Shown one piece after another: positions 44,206 through 53,848 of a DNA stretch of 64,000 bases. The stretch comes from Glaciecola sp041380235 (GTDB lineage: Bacteria > Pseudomonadota > Gammaproteobacteria > Enterobacterales > Alteromonadaceae): positions 104,080 through 168,079 of the forward strand of contig NZ_JBGIYY010000011.1 of NCBI RefSeq assembly GCF_041380235.1. Reading direction: 5' to 3'. Position numbers and translations under genes: made by a program. How positions within the stretch are numbered: position 1 is the first letter of the stretch; each line of letters opens with the position of its first letter. Under the pieces are notes generated by a model. That model did no database searches. It was not told the DNA's origin and saw only the letters and a program-made list of their open reading frames with translations.

Positions 44206-44589
44206 ATGAATTCACATCGAAAAGCTTTATGCGCTAATGGCTCATTACTAAAAAGCTCGTTAGCATCCTTAGTAGTAATTGTCAGCATTGCTTTGTCGGG
44301 CTGCGGCCAACCCGCAGCTTTGGGCGATCCGGCCTTAGGTCAAGACAAGTCGACGATGTGTGCTCAGTGCCATGGTAAAAACGGTATTTCGATTGTGCCG
44401 ATTTATCCCAACTTAGCGGGGCAAAAAGAACAATATTTGGTGCTTTCAATAAAGGCCTATCGGTCTGGAGAGCGCGTTAATATGGCAATGACGCCTCATG
44501 CCCGAAAGCTTTCAGATGAAGATATTGCAGATTTAGCGGCTTATTATGCCAGCATGGATCCAGCAGGCGGTGGTATTCTTCAAAACTGA
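44206..44589 (+). CDS. Single-haem cytochrome c, lipoprotein-like
   Basis: 127 residues. Signal with lipobox LSGC (Cys33). The haem site is CAQCH at 52-56, and the sixth ligand is probably a Met in VNMAMTPHARKLSDEDI. The C-terminal helix DIADLAAYYASMD is typical of class I cytochromes of the cytochrome c553/c4 type. It would carry electrons in the periplasm while tied to a membrane. It starts a rightward run with the GST gene, 95 bases downstream. Confidence 0.92.
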   Translation: MNSHRKALCANGSLLKSSLASLVVIVSIALSGCGQPAALGDPALGQDKSTMCAQCHGKNGISIVPIYPNLAGQKEQYLVLSIKAYRSGERVNMAMTPHARKLSDEDIADLAAYYASMDPAGGGILQN

Positions 44590-44684
44590 TTGTTCGAGTT
44601 AATTAATTTTTTAAAAAACAAACTAAAAGCCCTGGCTCAGAGTAACGATGTAACCCCTTCTAACTTTTAATCAGGACGCAAGCT

Positions 44685-45356
44685 ATGTTTACCCTTCACC
44701 ATTTAATTGAATCGCGCTCGCAGCGCATTGTTTGGCTGCTTGAGATGATTGGCACAGAATACGAGATAAAAGCTTATCCGCGCGACCCTCAAACTAACTT
44801 AGCGCCTGAAAATTACAAAAAGCTACACCCACTAGGCTCTGCCCCGCTGCTTTCTCACAAGGACATTACCTTGGCCGAATCTGGCGCAATTTGCGAATAC
44901 ATCGTGCAACAAACCAATACAAGTGAGCTTTTATGTGCAGATGATCCAGAGGCGCATATTCAAGTTCAGTTTTGGTCTCATTTTAGCGAGGGTAGTTTTT
45001 TACCGCCATTAGTAAGCTCGTTAGTGTTGAACAAAGCCCGTGAGAAAGCCAAGCCATTTTTTGTAAAGTTCATTGCGAATAAGCTCATCGATGCGATTAT
45101 GGATGCATATTTCAATAAAGTGATTGCGCGTAACATGGCATATGTTGAAGCGCATTTAGCGGGTAAAGAATATTTTGTAGGCAACAGCCCCACAGTTGCC
45201 GATGTGCAAATGAGCTTTGGCCTAGACAGCATGCATAAAAAAGGGCGTTTAAGTGCGTTTCCTAACACTTCAGCTTATGTTGCAAGAATCAATGCCTTAC
45301 CGTCGTATCAAACCGCGATGAAAAAAATGGCTGAAGCAGAAGCTCAGGTAAAGTAA
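44685..45356 (+). CDS. Glutathione S-transferase family protein
   Basis: 223 residues. The N-terminal thioredoxin-like domain has ESRSQRIVWLLEMIGTEYEI, the glutathione-site loop HPLGSAPLLSHKDITLAESGAI in two parts, and the conserved cis-Pro. The helical C-terminal domain has YFVGNSPTVADVQMSFGLD, with the N-capping motif of GST folds. Cytoplasmic. The bacterial subgroup acts on unknown electrophiles. AGGA precedes the ATG, and a hairpin follows at 45369-45412. Confidence 0.93.
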   Translation: MFTLHHLIESRSQRIVWLLEMIGTEYEIKAYPRDPQTNLAPENYKKLHPLGSAPLLSHKDITLAESGAICEYIVQQTNTSELLCADDPEAHIQVQFWSHFSEGSFLPPLVSSLVLNKAREKAKPFFVKFIANKLIDAIMDAYFNKVIARNMAYVEAHLAGKEYFVGNSPTVADVQMSFGLDSMHKKGRLSAFPNTSAYVARINALPSYQTAMKKMAEAEAQVK

Positions 45357-45368
45357 TTCCTAAAGCTG

Positions 45369-45412
45369 GCTTTTAGTGGGTGCAGATTGACTAAGCACCC
45401 AATACTAAAAGC
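45369..45412 (+). terminator. Long hairpin after the GST gene, possible terminator
   Basis: GCTTTTAGT-GGGTGC (45369-45383) pairs with GCACCC-AAT-ACTAAAAGC (45395-45412), with a three-base bulge. A short T run (45416-45419) follows. Confidence 0.6.
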
Positions 45413-45626
45413 AAATTTTCTATATCAGCTAATCTTCGATGTACGGTATTTTTTGAATCTATTTTAATAATGCACTGTCAGAAATTTTAACACTTACTCG
45501 CACTCTATGAGCGATAGACAGCTGCATCTTCATGATAATGTTGAATTTTATTAAAATGGCTTAATTCTTGCTTCGTGCCCTCAAACATCTGACGAAGTCC
45601 CGTCAAATTGAGATTAGGAAAATCAA

Positions 45627-46316
45627 ATGAAATTCAGTACTGCATGTAAATCACTCGCCCTTGGTTCATTGATGTTAGCTTCAGCAAACAGCATGGCCGC
45701 CGTTATCGCTTCAACCGATTTTGACGGTCGTACCGTAAGTGGTTCAACCGCATCAGACTTAACGTGGGTTACCCAAGGCGTTGCAAATCCTGGTGATGTA
45801 TCTGCCGACTTTGCACTTTTTGATACCGCTGGAACAGCCAACCGGTTTGGTGTTGATCGCAATCTTCACAATGAGAGCTCGTGGTCGGCTAACGTTGCTT
45901 TAAACGTGTTAGCAGGAAATTCTATTGCGCTATCAAACGTTAGCTTCGACGCTTTCATTATAAACAATGCTGGTGCCCTGCAGACTGTTCAGCGTAATCT
46001 TAGTTACACCGCTGCGTTGCTAGATTCTGCAATGAACGTGTTTTCTCAAATCAGTGTCAATGATATTTATGGTAACTCAGGCTCGGTGACTAACGGCCAA
46101 AACATCATGTTTGATTTTAGTGGCAACACGCTGTCTGCTGGCAATACCTACACCTTACGGATCACTGCTTCGGGTACAGGCCCAGGTAACAATGCGGCGC
46201 TTGATAATTTAGTAATTAATGGAGAGGTTACTGCTCAGGCGGTCTCTGAGCCATCATTAATGGCAATATTTGGTTTAGGCTTTTTAATGGTAATGGCGCG
46301 TCGATTTAGAAAGTAA
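45627..46316 (+). CDS. PEP-CTERM-like exported protein
   Basis: 229 residues. Signal peptide ends SMAAV. The middle is beta-rich and full of Asn, Ser and Thr (about 30-200), as in many surface proteins with this sorting signal. The C-terminus has SEPSLMAIFGLGFLMVMARR: a Glu-Pro-Ser motif, a hydrophobic helix and a basic tail, the layout of PEP-CTERM signals (usually VPEP). Such proteins are cut and anchored by an exosortase, which is not in this window. AGGA precedes the ATG; a terminator follows. Confidence 0.85.
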   Translation: MKFSTACKSLALGSLMLASANSMAAVIASTDFDGRTVSGSTASDLTWVTQGVANPGDVSADFALFDTAGTANRFGVDRNLHNESSWSANVALNVLAGNSIALSNVSFDAFIINNAGALQTVQRNLSYTAALLDSAMNVFSQISVNDIYGNSGSVTNGQNIMFDFSGNTLSAGNTYTLRITASGTGPGNNAALDNLVINGEVTAQAVSEPSLMAIFGLGFLMVMARRFRK

Positions 46317-46354
46317 GTTTTTAAAGTAAAAAGGCTTCTCCAAGCTTTATTTCA

Positions 46355-46381
46355 ATGCCTCGCTTTGCGGGGCATTTTTTT
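46355..46381 (+). terminator. Terminator after the PEP-CTERM-like gene
   Basis: ATGCCTCGC and GCGGGGCAT pair (one G-T pair) across a TTT loop, followed by seven T residues. Confidence 0.85.
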
Positions 46382-46446
46382 GTTTAAAATCCATCGATGC
46401 GCTAGGATTCTGTGTTTTCAGAGCCCAGTTCGGTGTGCAATCATTG

Positions 46447-48273
46447 CTACTTTGCAGCTAAATAGTCTTTTATAAGCCCGATAAAGGCCTCACCATATTT
46501 TTCTAATTTTTTAACCCCAACGCCGGTGACGTCTAGCAGTTCACTTGGCGACGTAGGTTGGGTGCGGGTCATATCTGCTAAAGTGGCATCACTAAAGATA
46601 ACAAATGCGGGCTTGTCGAGATCGTCGGCAATAAGCTTTCGCAGCGCTTTGAGTTTTTCGAACAGTTTATTGTCTAGGTTAGTGGGCACATACTTATCTT
46701 TTTTACCCTGACTCACCGCAAATTTGGGTACTGCGAGCTCAACCTGCTTTTCACCTTTGAGCACCGCTCTTGCGGTGGGGGTCAAGCACAACACGCCAGA
46801 GCGGGTCATGTCGATAAATAGCAGGCCAACGTGAATAAGTTGCTGGATAATATTGTGCCAGTAGCTGTCACTTTGCTCTTTACCTATACCATAGGTAGAG
46901 AGCTGTTCATGATGGTTATCAAGAATACGCCGGTGCTGAAGTCCTCTTAGTACATCAATAACATGTTGCACACCAGTATCGAGCTTAAGGCGATAAACGC
47001 ACGATAACACTTTTTGTGCATCAACCGTTCCGTCAAACATTTTAGGCGGATCTAAACAGATATCGCAGTTACCACAGGGCGTATCACGATAGTCAGCAAA
47101 ATAGTTCAGCAAGACTTGGCGACGGCAGGTTTGTGCTTCAGCAAAAGACTGCATCGCTTCAAACTTATGCATTTCAATCGCAAAACGCTCGCTGGTGCTG
47201 CCATCGGCAATCCACTTTTTAATGCGAGCGCCGTCGCGCTCATCATAAAGCAGCAGAGCTTCAGCAGGCATTCCATCTCGTCCAGCTCGCCCGGTTTCTT
47301 GGTAAAAAGCCTCAACGCTGCGCGGCACATCGTGATGCACCACAAAGCGCACATTCGATTTATTGATGCCCATACCAAAAGCTACGGTGGCCACAACGAC
47401 CTGCAAATTGTCTTTCAGAAATTGGGTTTGCACAAGCTCACGCATGGCATTGTCTCTACCCGCATGATAAGCATCGCAACGAATACCTGCTTGTTTAAGC
47501 TTGGCGGTGAGATCATCAACCTTAGCGCGGCTATTACAGTACACAATGCCGCTGTTTCCCGATTGCTGACGCACAAAATTAACCACTTGGTCAAAGCCTT
47601 TGTATTTGCGCAGCAGGTTGTAGCGAATATTTGGGCGATCGAAGCCGCCTTTATGGACGAAGGCATCGGGAATATTGAGCTGATGCAGTATATCTTGCTG
47701 AGTGGCGATATCGGCGGTGGCGGTCAGTGCGATCATGGGTACACGCGGGAGAGCGTGTTTTAGCCTGCCTAGGTTGCGATAGTCCTGCCTAAAATCATGT
47801 CCCCAATGACTTACGCAGTGCGCCTCATCAACCGCAATTAGGCTGATATTGCACTGCGAAATAAGATTTAAAAAATACGGCTGCAGCATTCGCTCAGGCG
47901 CTACATATAACAAATCTATTTGGCTATTTTGCACCGATTGAATGACTTGCTGCGCTTCATTAAACTCTAAGCTTGAGTTTAAGTACGCAGCCTCAACGCC
48001 TAATTCACGTAATTGCTGCACTTGATCCTGCATTAAGGAAATCAGCGGCGATATCACTAAAGTAACGCCCTCAAGCACCATGGCCGGCACTTGATAGCAT
48101 AGCGACTTTCCGCCACCAGTGGGCAGCAAAATGAGGCTGTCGTTCCCGCCGAGTAATTGTTCAATAACCTCTAACTGACCGTCACGAAATACATCGTAAC
48201 CAAAGGTGTCTTTCAATACCTTGTGGCAGCTTTGCAGGTGGTCGTTTTTAACTATGGTTTGAATGGCTTTCAC
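46447..48273 (-). CDS. recQ: ATP-dependent DNA helicase RecQ
   Basis: 608 residues, GTG start. Motif I LLPTGGGKSLCYQVPA, DEAH box VDEAHCVSHWGHDFRQDY, motif VI QETGRAGRDGMPAE, a zinc-binding RecQ-CT region (CRRQVLLNYF, CGNCDICLDPP), winged helix and a C-terminal HRDC domain (about 530-605, LTGVGVKKLEKYG type). Length and order match E. coli RecQ. It unwinds DNA 3' to 5' in repair and recombination. It is transcribed alone and faces the PEP-CTERM-like gene. Confidence 0.96.
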   Translation of the reverse strand: MKAIQTIVKNDHLQSCHKVLKDTFGYDVFRDGQLEVIEQLLGGNDSLILLPTGGGKSLCYQVPAMVLEGVTLVISPLISLMQDQVQQLRELGVEAAYLNSSLEFNEAQQVIQSVQNSQIDLLYVAPERMLQPYFLNLISQCNISLIAVDEAHCVSHWGHDFRQDYRNLGRLKHALPRVPMIALTATADIATQQDILHQLNIPDAFVHKGGFDRPNIRYNLLRKYKGFDQVVNFVRQQSGNSGIVYCNSRAKVDDLTAKLKQAGIRCDAYHAGRDNAMRELVQTQFLKDNLQVVVATVAFGMGINKSNVRFVVHHDVPRSVEAFYQETGRAGRDGMPAEALLLYDERDGARIKKWIADGSTSERFAIEMHKFEAMQSFAEAQTCRRQVLLNYFADYRDTPCGNCDICLDPPKMFDGTVDAQKVLSCVYRLKLDTGVQHVIDVLRGLQHRRILDNHHEQLSTYGIGKEQSDSYWHNIIQQLIHVGLLFIDMTRSGVLCLTPTARAVLKGEKQVELAVPKFAVSQGKKDKYVPTNLDNKLFEKLKALRKLIADDLDKPAFVIFSDATLADMTRTQPTSPSELLDVTGVGVKKLEKYGEAFIGLIKDYLAAK

Positions 48274-48540
48274 GCTGTGATTAAAGGCTATCAGTTACGA
48301 GTGTCTAATGGCTGTAAGTGTACCGACATTACAAGACAAAATCATGATGGACTTGGGATCAGATTCGCAATTATCTGATGTCGCTCGGTTTTTGCTTGGC
48401 ATACCTATATGCTATTGCCAAATTACTTGCATATAATATGAGCTATATTGTATGCAATTTTTATAGTTGCACGATAGGATGCTTTGCTAGACAATCCGCG
48501 CTCTTTCCAATCATTCATATTATCATACAAGGCATCGGCG

Positions 48541-49446
48541 TTGAGTTCATCAGACCAAACTAAAGCAGGCGTTTTATTTGCCATCTGTGCATATACCATG
48601 TGGGGCATTGCCCCCATCTATTTTAAGGCTTTGATGCATATTCCGGCCGAAGAAATTTTAATGCACCGAGTGGTATGGTCGTTGGCGGTGCTCGTTGTAT
48701 TAATTGTGGGCTTGCGGCAAGTGCGCAAAGTCACAACGGCTATTCGCTCAAAACGGGTGATAATTACGCTCTTATTTGCCGGTATTTTACTGGCAGGAAA
48801 CTGGCTGCTGTTTATTTGGGCGGTAAACAATAATTTTTTACTAGAAGCCAGTTTGGGGTATTTCATTAACCCGCTTATAAACGTCTTTTTAGGCAGAATC
48901 TTTTTAGGTGAAATGCTCAGACCGGTGCAAAAGTTGGCAGTGCTCTTAGCAATGATTGGTGTTGGTTTACTGGTTTTTTCTTACGGGGAGCTACCTTGGA
49001 TTGCACTCACGCTTGCGACTAGCTTCAGTGTTTATGGTTTGTTACGTAAGCAGGTACAAGTCGATTCTATGCCGGGCCTATTTATCGAAACCAGCATGAT
49101 GCTGCCTGCAGCCGCCATCTATTGGTTATTCTTTGCCAGTGTCACCGCAGATTTAACGGCAAATCCAGCGTCTTTGAATACTTTGCTTTTACTTGCTGGA
49201 GTGGTTACCACCGCACCGCTACTGTGTTTTACCGCCGCCGCTCGCCGGATAAAATACTCGACCTTGGGGATGATCCAGTACATTGGCCCCAGTATTATGT
49301 TCACCTTAGCTATTGTGATTTACCATGAGCCTCTGAGTCAGGCACGACTGCTCACCTTTGCAATCGTGTGGACGGCTTTGGCTATTTTTACTTACGATTC
49401 GCTCAATTACTATCGCAAAAACCGGCGAGTGCAAAAGCCAATTTAG
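48541..49446 (+). CDS. rarD: RarD-type EamA transporter
   Basis: 302 residues from a TTG at 48541, which has AAGG eight bases upstream and aligns with the E. coli RarD start (Gln-Thr-Lys-Ala-Gly-Val-Leu region); a TTG at 48484 would add 19 non-homologous residues. About ten membrane helices, with the family motif YTMWGIAPIYFKAL, then HRVVWSL, NNNFLLEASLGYFINPL and KYSTLGMIQYIGPSIMF. It exports or imports a small metabolite; the substrate is not established. The 3' end converges on the RND gene. Confidence 0.92.
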   Translation: MSSSDQTKAGVLFAICAYTMWGIAPIYFKALMHIPAEEILMHRVVWSLAVLVVLIVGLRQVRKVTTAIRSKRVIITLLFAGILLAGNWLLFIWAVNNNFLLEASLGYFINPLINVFLGRIFLGEMLRPVQKLAVLLAMIGVGLLVFSYGELPWIALTLATSFSVYGLLRKQVQVDSMPGLFIETSMMLPAAAIYWLFFASVTADLTANPASLNTLLLLAGVVTTAPLLCFTAAARRIKYSTLGMIQYIGPSIMFTLAIVIYHEPLSQARLLTFAIVWTALAIFTYDSLNYYRKNRRVQKPI

Positions 49447-49458
49447 CGGCTAATGCGA

Positions 49459-49476
49459 TTAACACTACTGTGTTAA
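49459..49476. repeat. Short inverted repeat between converging rarD and RND genes
   Basis: TTAACAC-TACT-GTGTTAA, perfect 7-bp arms overlapping the RND stop. No T tract, so terminator function is doubtful. Confidence 0.35.
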
Positions 49477-52400
49477 GGGCGCGTTTGCTAGGGCCTCTTT
49501 TTCCTCATCTTTAGAATGATCAGAGGCCAAGGTTAAGTAAACGTTAGGCAGTACGACTAAGGTAAAAAAGGTTCCTACCAACATACCCGCCACCAAAATA
49601 ATGCCGATACTGTTACGTGCTTCAGCGCCAGGGCCGGTAACCAATACTAGCGGAAAGTGCCCTAATACAGTTGCAGCGGTTGTCATTAAAACCGGTCTGA
49701 GGCGAGTTTTTGCAGCTTCTTGTATGGCTTCGAGCTTACTTAGACCTTGGCGCTGCATGTGGTTGGCAAATTCCACAATTAAAATCCCGTTTTTCGCAAC
49801 AAGGCCCACTAGCGTAATAAAGCCCACCTGAGAATAGATATTGATAGTGGTGAAGTCTAAAAATGAAAACATAATTGCGCCAGACAGAGCTAGTGGTACA
49901 GAGCCCAGAAGCACCACAAAGGGATCGCGCAAGCTATTAAACTGAATGGCTAACACCAAATATACAAAGATTAGCGCCACTAACAATACTCCTTCAAGGG
50001 AGTTACCTTCGGCTCTTATCTGGCGTGACTCACCCGAATAATCTATCGTGTAACCTTCAGGTAATAAATCGGCGGCGATATTTTCAACAATCGACAAGCC
50101 TTGTTCTTTAGTGGTGCCAGGCGCAACTCCAGCTAAAATTCTAAAGGCATTTTTTTGCTGAAATTTTGCTAATACTCTTGGTGCAGTTTCGGTTTGCAAT
50201 GTTGCGATTGAGCGAACAGGAATAGATGCACCGCTAGGCGTGCGAATTTGTAAATTGAGCACTGCGTCTGGATTAAAGCGATCACTTTCTTTTAGCATGG
50301 GGATCACGCGATACGCACGCCCGTCTTGGTTGTAGCGATTTACGAAATTGCCTGACAGCAAGGTAGATAGCTGCTGATTCACCGAGGCTAAATCCATGCC
50401 CAAATCGGCAATACGCTCGCGGTCTAAAATAAAGCGTGCTTGGGGTAGGTCAATTTTTAAGTCGGTATTCACAAATAAAAAGCGACCGCTAGCCGCTGCT
50501 TGAGCAACCATCTTGTCGGCATATTCTTTCATTTGGGCATAGCTGTCGGTGCTTTGTACGACTAGTTCTACCGAGAAGTTACCCGCGGTAGGGAGTGCTG
50601 AGTCGGGCACCGGAAAGGCCTTTACACCGGGGACTTGGCTTAATTTGCCAAAGGCTTCGAAGAACATATCCTGTACGCCTTGTTCACGCTCACTTTGTGG
50701 CACAAAGTTCATGCCTCCAAAGCCACCGGTAGGCGTCATGATCTGCCACATCTCTTGTGAGCCATTGAGGGTCTTCATGGTATTGACGACATCGTCCATG
50801 TGCTTGATGGTGTAGTCGGTAGAGGCGTCAGGCGCAGACTCAATAATCACTGAAATGCTCGACTGATCTTCAGTAGGTGCTAATTCTTTCAAAGAAAACA
50901 GGTAAAAAGGCACGCTTAAAAAAGACAGCACAATCGCCGATACCAATATTTGCTGACGGTACATAATAGTTCGCAGCAGCAGCCGGCCATACTGCTCTTG
51001 CAGTATTTCAAACACTCGATTGACCTTCAGGGTTGTCTTGCCTTCTTTTCCGCCCTCAGGGCACGCATAGGCGCTCATGATAGGCGACAGGGTAAGCGCC
51101 ACAATACCCGATATGATGACAGCTATAGCAAGCGTGAATGCAAACTCTTTAAACAGCGCGCCGGTGAGTCCGGATAGTAAACCAATCGGCGCATAAACCG
51201 CAGCAAGCGTGACGGTCATACTGATAATAGGCGATAGGAGTTGCCTAGAGCTTGCCAGTGCCGCCTGCATGCGGCCCATACCAGAGCGCATATATCGCGC
51301 CACGTTTTCGACCACCACAATGGCATCGTCGACCACGAGCCCTACCGACAGCACAATAGCCAATATCGTTAATAAGTTGAGAGTAAACCCTGCCAAAGAA
51401 ATCGCAGCAATGGCTCCTAAAATAGAAATGGGGATGGTGACTAAGGGCACCAATGCTGTTCTTAATGAGCCCATCATCGCCAGCACCACAATGCCAACTA
51501 AAATTACCGTCTCAATTAAGGTAATGAAGATTTCTTTAAGTGCATCGCGCATATAAAGTGTGCCGTCAAAGCCATCGCTAATGCTTAAACCTTTAGGTAA
51601 GGTTTTGTTGATTTCGTCGATCATCACGTACAGCTTGTCGCCAATCTCAATTTCATTAGTGCCGGGCAAGGGCCATACAGAGACATACAGCACGGTGTCT
51701 TCGTTTAGACGAGCAGTCACAACGCCTTCTTCTTCGTTAATCTCAACATCGGCAATGTCTTGTATGCGAATTTGCACGCCGTCTACTTCACGCACCACCA
51801 AGCGTTTGAATTCGTCAACGCTGCTCAGATTAGTGTCGGTTAGCAACGAGATACGCTGCTCGTTATTTTCGCTGCTGCCAAATGTGCCGATAAGGTTATT
51901 TGCGCGCAGGGCCGCTGAAACGTCATTTGCCGCCACATCAAAAGCCGCCATTTTTTGCGGATCTAACCAAATGCGCATGGCTGGGTTGCGACCACCCTCG
52001 ATGCCAATGCGTTGCACGCCCGGAATAGACGATAAGGTCGGCGAAACATTGCGAGATAAGTAGTCGGTCACTTCCATGCGCGACATGTCCGATAGCGTTT
52101 CATCGTAGTTTACCGTTAGGTAAAATAGAGCAAAGGGCCTGTCTGCTCGGGTGACTTCGATGGCTGGGTCTTCCGCGCCCTCGGGCAGCTCAAATCGGAT
52201 TTGGTCGATACGGGACGACAACTCTGCTAGCGCCGAGGAGCTATTCTCATTGAGCTTCAACCATAAAGTTACCCTGCTTAGGCCAGGCGTGGTATTGGAA
52301 TCTACATAATCGACGCCAGGTACAGAAGAAGCCGCCCGCTCGATGGGTTCGGTAATAAAACCCTGAATGGTCTCCGCGGAGGCACCGATGTAGGGGGTAG

Positions 52401-52632
52401 TGATGGTGATAGAAGCACTGCTGATTTGCGGAAACTGCAATACCGGAATGCTGAAAAACGCTCGGATGCCGATGAGCATGATGGCAAGGGACAACACAAT
52501 AGCAATGATTGGTCGCTTTGAAAAAATATCCATGACCGATGGCGTGTTAATTAAGCTTGATGAGGCTTCACTTTTTGACAGGCTTTTTGTAGAGGGAGCC
52601 CCGGCGTCACTATTAGTATTGGGTGCGCTCAT
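49465..52632 (-). CDS. RND efflux permease (AcrB/MexF-type)
   Basis: 1055 residues from the ATG at 52632, one base after the stop of the adaptor gene and with AGGA seven bases upstream. An extension to 52704 would overlap that gene and is unlikely. Twelve membrane helices in the RND pattern, with two large periplasmic loops. The proton-relay Asp pair is in SVGLVVDDAIVVVENVARY, and the N-terminal helix has RPIIAIVLSLAIMLIGIRAF. It expels drugs or metabolites using the proton gradient. The adaptor is directly upstream; no TolC-type channel is in the window. Confidence 0.96.
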   Translation of the reverse strand: MSAPNTNSDAGAPSTKSLSKSEASSSLINTPSVMDIFSKRPIIAIVLSLAIMLIGIRAFFSIPVLQFPQISSASITITTPYIGASAETIQGFITEPIERAASSVPGVDYVDSNTTPGLSRVTLWLKLNENSSSALAELSSRIDQIRFELPEGAEDPAIEVTRADRPFALFYLTVNYDETLSDMSRMEVTDYLSRNVSPTLSSIPGVQRIGIEGGRNPAMRIWLDPQKMAAFDVAANDVSAALRANNLIGTFGSSENNEQRISLLTDTNLSSVDEFKRLVVREVDGVQIRIQDIADVEINEEEGVVTARLNEDTVLYVSVWPLPGTNEIEIGDKLYVMIDEINKTLPKGLSISDGFDGTLYMRDALKEIFITLIETVILVGIVVLAMMGSLRTALVPLVTIPISILGAIAAISLAGFTLNLLTILAIVLSVGLVVDDAIVVVENVARYMRSGMGRMQAALASSRQLLSPIISMTVTLAAVYAPIGLLSGLTGALFKEFAFTLAIAVIISGIVALTLSPIMSAYACPEGGKEGKTTLKVNRVFEILQEQYGRLLLRTIMYRQQILVSAIVLSFLSVPFYLFSLKELAPTEDQSSISVIIESAPDASTDYTIKHMDDVVNTMKTLNGSQEMWQIMTPTGGFGGMNFVPQSEREQGVQDMFFEAFGKLSQVPGVKAFPVPDSALPTAGNFSVELVVQSTDSYAQMKEYADKMVAQAAASGRFLFVNTDLKIDLPQARFILDRERIADLGMDLASVNQQLSTLLSGNFVNRYNQDGRAYRVIPMLKESDRFNPDAVLNLQIRTPSGASIPVRSIATLQTETAPRVLAKFQQKNAFRILAGVAPGTTKEQGLSIVENIAADLLPEGYTIDYSGESRQIRAEGNSLEGVLLVALIFVYLVLAIQFNSLRDPFVVLLGSVPLALSGAIMFSFLDFTTINIYSQVGFITLVGLVAKNGILIVEFANHMQRQGLSKLEAIQEAAKTRLRPVLMTTAATVLGHFPLVLVTGPGAEARNSIGIILVAGMLVGTFFTLVVLPNVYLTLASDHSKDEEKEALANAPLTQ

Positions 52633-52633
52633 A

Positions 52634-53716
52634 TTATTGTTCCTGCGCTGCGTACACAAGCAAACCTTCAGATAGCTTAGCAGAGCCAATAGTCGCGATA
52701 ACATCTGTAGATGTTACGCCGCTGGTGAGCAGTGCCATTTTATCTTCTCTTGCGGCAAAACTAACAGGCTGGCGTGTCGCGCGGTAATCCCCTTTATCGT
52801 CTTTTACTAACTTAAACACAAAGCTGCCGAAGCTATCAAAACGCAGTGCTTCATTAGGCACGGCATATACGGTTTGAGCTTGCTCAATAGGGAATAACAC
52901 ACTTACTACGCTGCCGGGTTTAAACCTTTGTTCAGTGTTATCTAACTCTGCGCGCACCATTACGCTGCGAGAGGCGCTGGCAATTTGCTGGTTTACTGCG
53001 CTTATCTTAGCCGGTATCAAGCCATTTTTAAGTTCGGGAGAGCTGATCTTGACTTCGCTACCGATGGTGATGTCGGCTTGCCATTGCGGGATCGAAAAAT
53101 CGACCCACACTTTCGATAAATCCCCCACTATTGTTGTAATTACTGAGTTTGCGGCAATGTAAGTACCTACTTCCCAATCATGTATGCTGGCAATTCCAGT
53201 AAAAGGAGCGCGTATGGTTTTGCGATCAATATTCGCCTGTAAGGCTCTTGCTCTTGCTTGATTGATCATTAACTGCGAGTTCGCGCGGTCAAGCTGCTCA
53301 CGCGAGGATGCTCTGACTTCAAGAAGGTCGCTGGCACGTTTTACGTCGAGTTTTGCGAGGGCGATTTCAGCGTTGATTGCTTCAAGTTGCGCAAGCTCCG
53401 GTGCGATATCTAGCTGCACAAGCAAGTCGCCTTGGCTAACTTTGCCCCCTGAGGCAAATGCGACTTTGGTGATGATACCTTCAAACTCATTGCGTAGCTC
53501 TACCGAGCGCTGTGCTTTAACTTCGCCTATCACCCGTAGGCTGGGTCGCCATACAGAGGGCGTGACGCTGATTGTTTGAACGGTTTCGCTTGGCTCAGGA
53601 AAAGACGCGCCAAAAGCAATACCAGCCATCACTTGGTTGTATTTAATAAACCCCAATATGCCGATAATGCACAACAACGACACGATTGTTATCATCCAGC
53701 GTTTGAACTGAACCAT
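52634..53716 (-). CDS. RND periplasmic adaptor (membrane fusion protein)
   Basis: 360 residues. N-terminal membrane anchor (about 8-25), then the lipoyl half-motif EFEGIITKVAFASGGKVSQGD, a helical hairpin (about 100-160), the second half RAPFTGIASIHDWEVGTYI, and beta-barrel and membrane-proximal domains ending around 350. AAGGAA precedes the ATG. It links the inner-membrane permease to an outer-membrane channel. First gene of a two-gene operon with the permease. Confidence 0.95.
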   Translation of the reverse strand: MVQFKRWMITIVSLLCIIGILGFIKYNQVMAGIAFGASFPEPSETVQTISVTPSVWRPSLRVIGEVKAQRSVELRNEFEGIITKVAFASGGKVSQGDLLVQLDIAPELAQLEAINAEIALAKLDVKRASDLLEVRASSREQLDRANSQLMINQARARALQANIDRKTIRAPFTGIASIHDWEVGTYIAANSVITTIVGDLSKVWVDFSIPQWQADITIGSEVKISSPELKNGLIPAKISAVNQQIASASRSVMVRAELDNTEQRFKPGSVVSVLFPIEQAQTVYAVPNEALRFDSFGSFVFKLVKDDKGDYRATRQPVSFAAREDKMALLTSGVTSTDVIATIGSAKLSEGLLVYAAQEQ

Positions 53717-53848
53717 TTAAATTCCTTTCTTGTGAGATACTGATTAGGACGTCAATTGCGATAACGCAGTAGACTCAGTAGATAAGCTAAATACTGCCAA
53801 CGCTATGCTTTCGATTATAAAAAATGCCTTTATTACGCAAGTTTCATA

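Noticed and set aside
47116..47763. 215-codon open frame on the plus strand
   Set aside because: Lies wholly antisense to recQ, whose motifs are intact; no family features.
51560..52063. 167-codon open frame on the plus strand
   Set aside because: Antisense to the RND permease gene; composition of a shadow frame.
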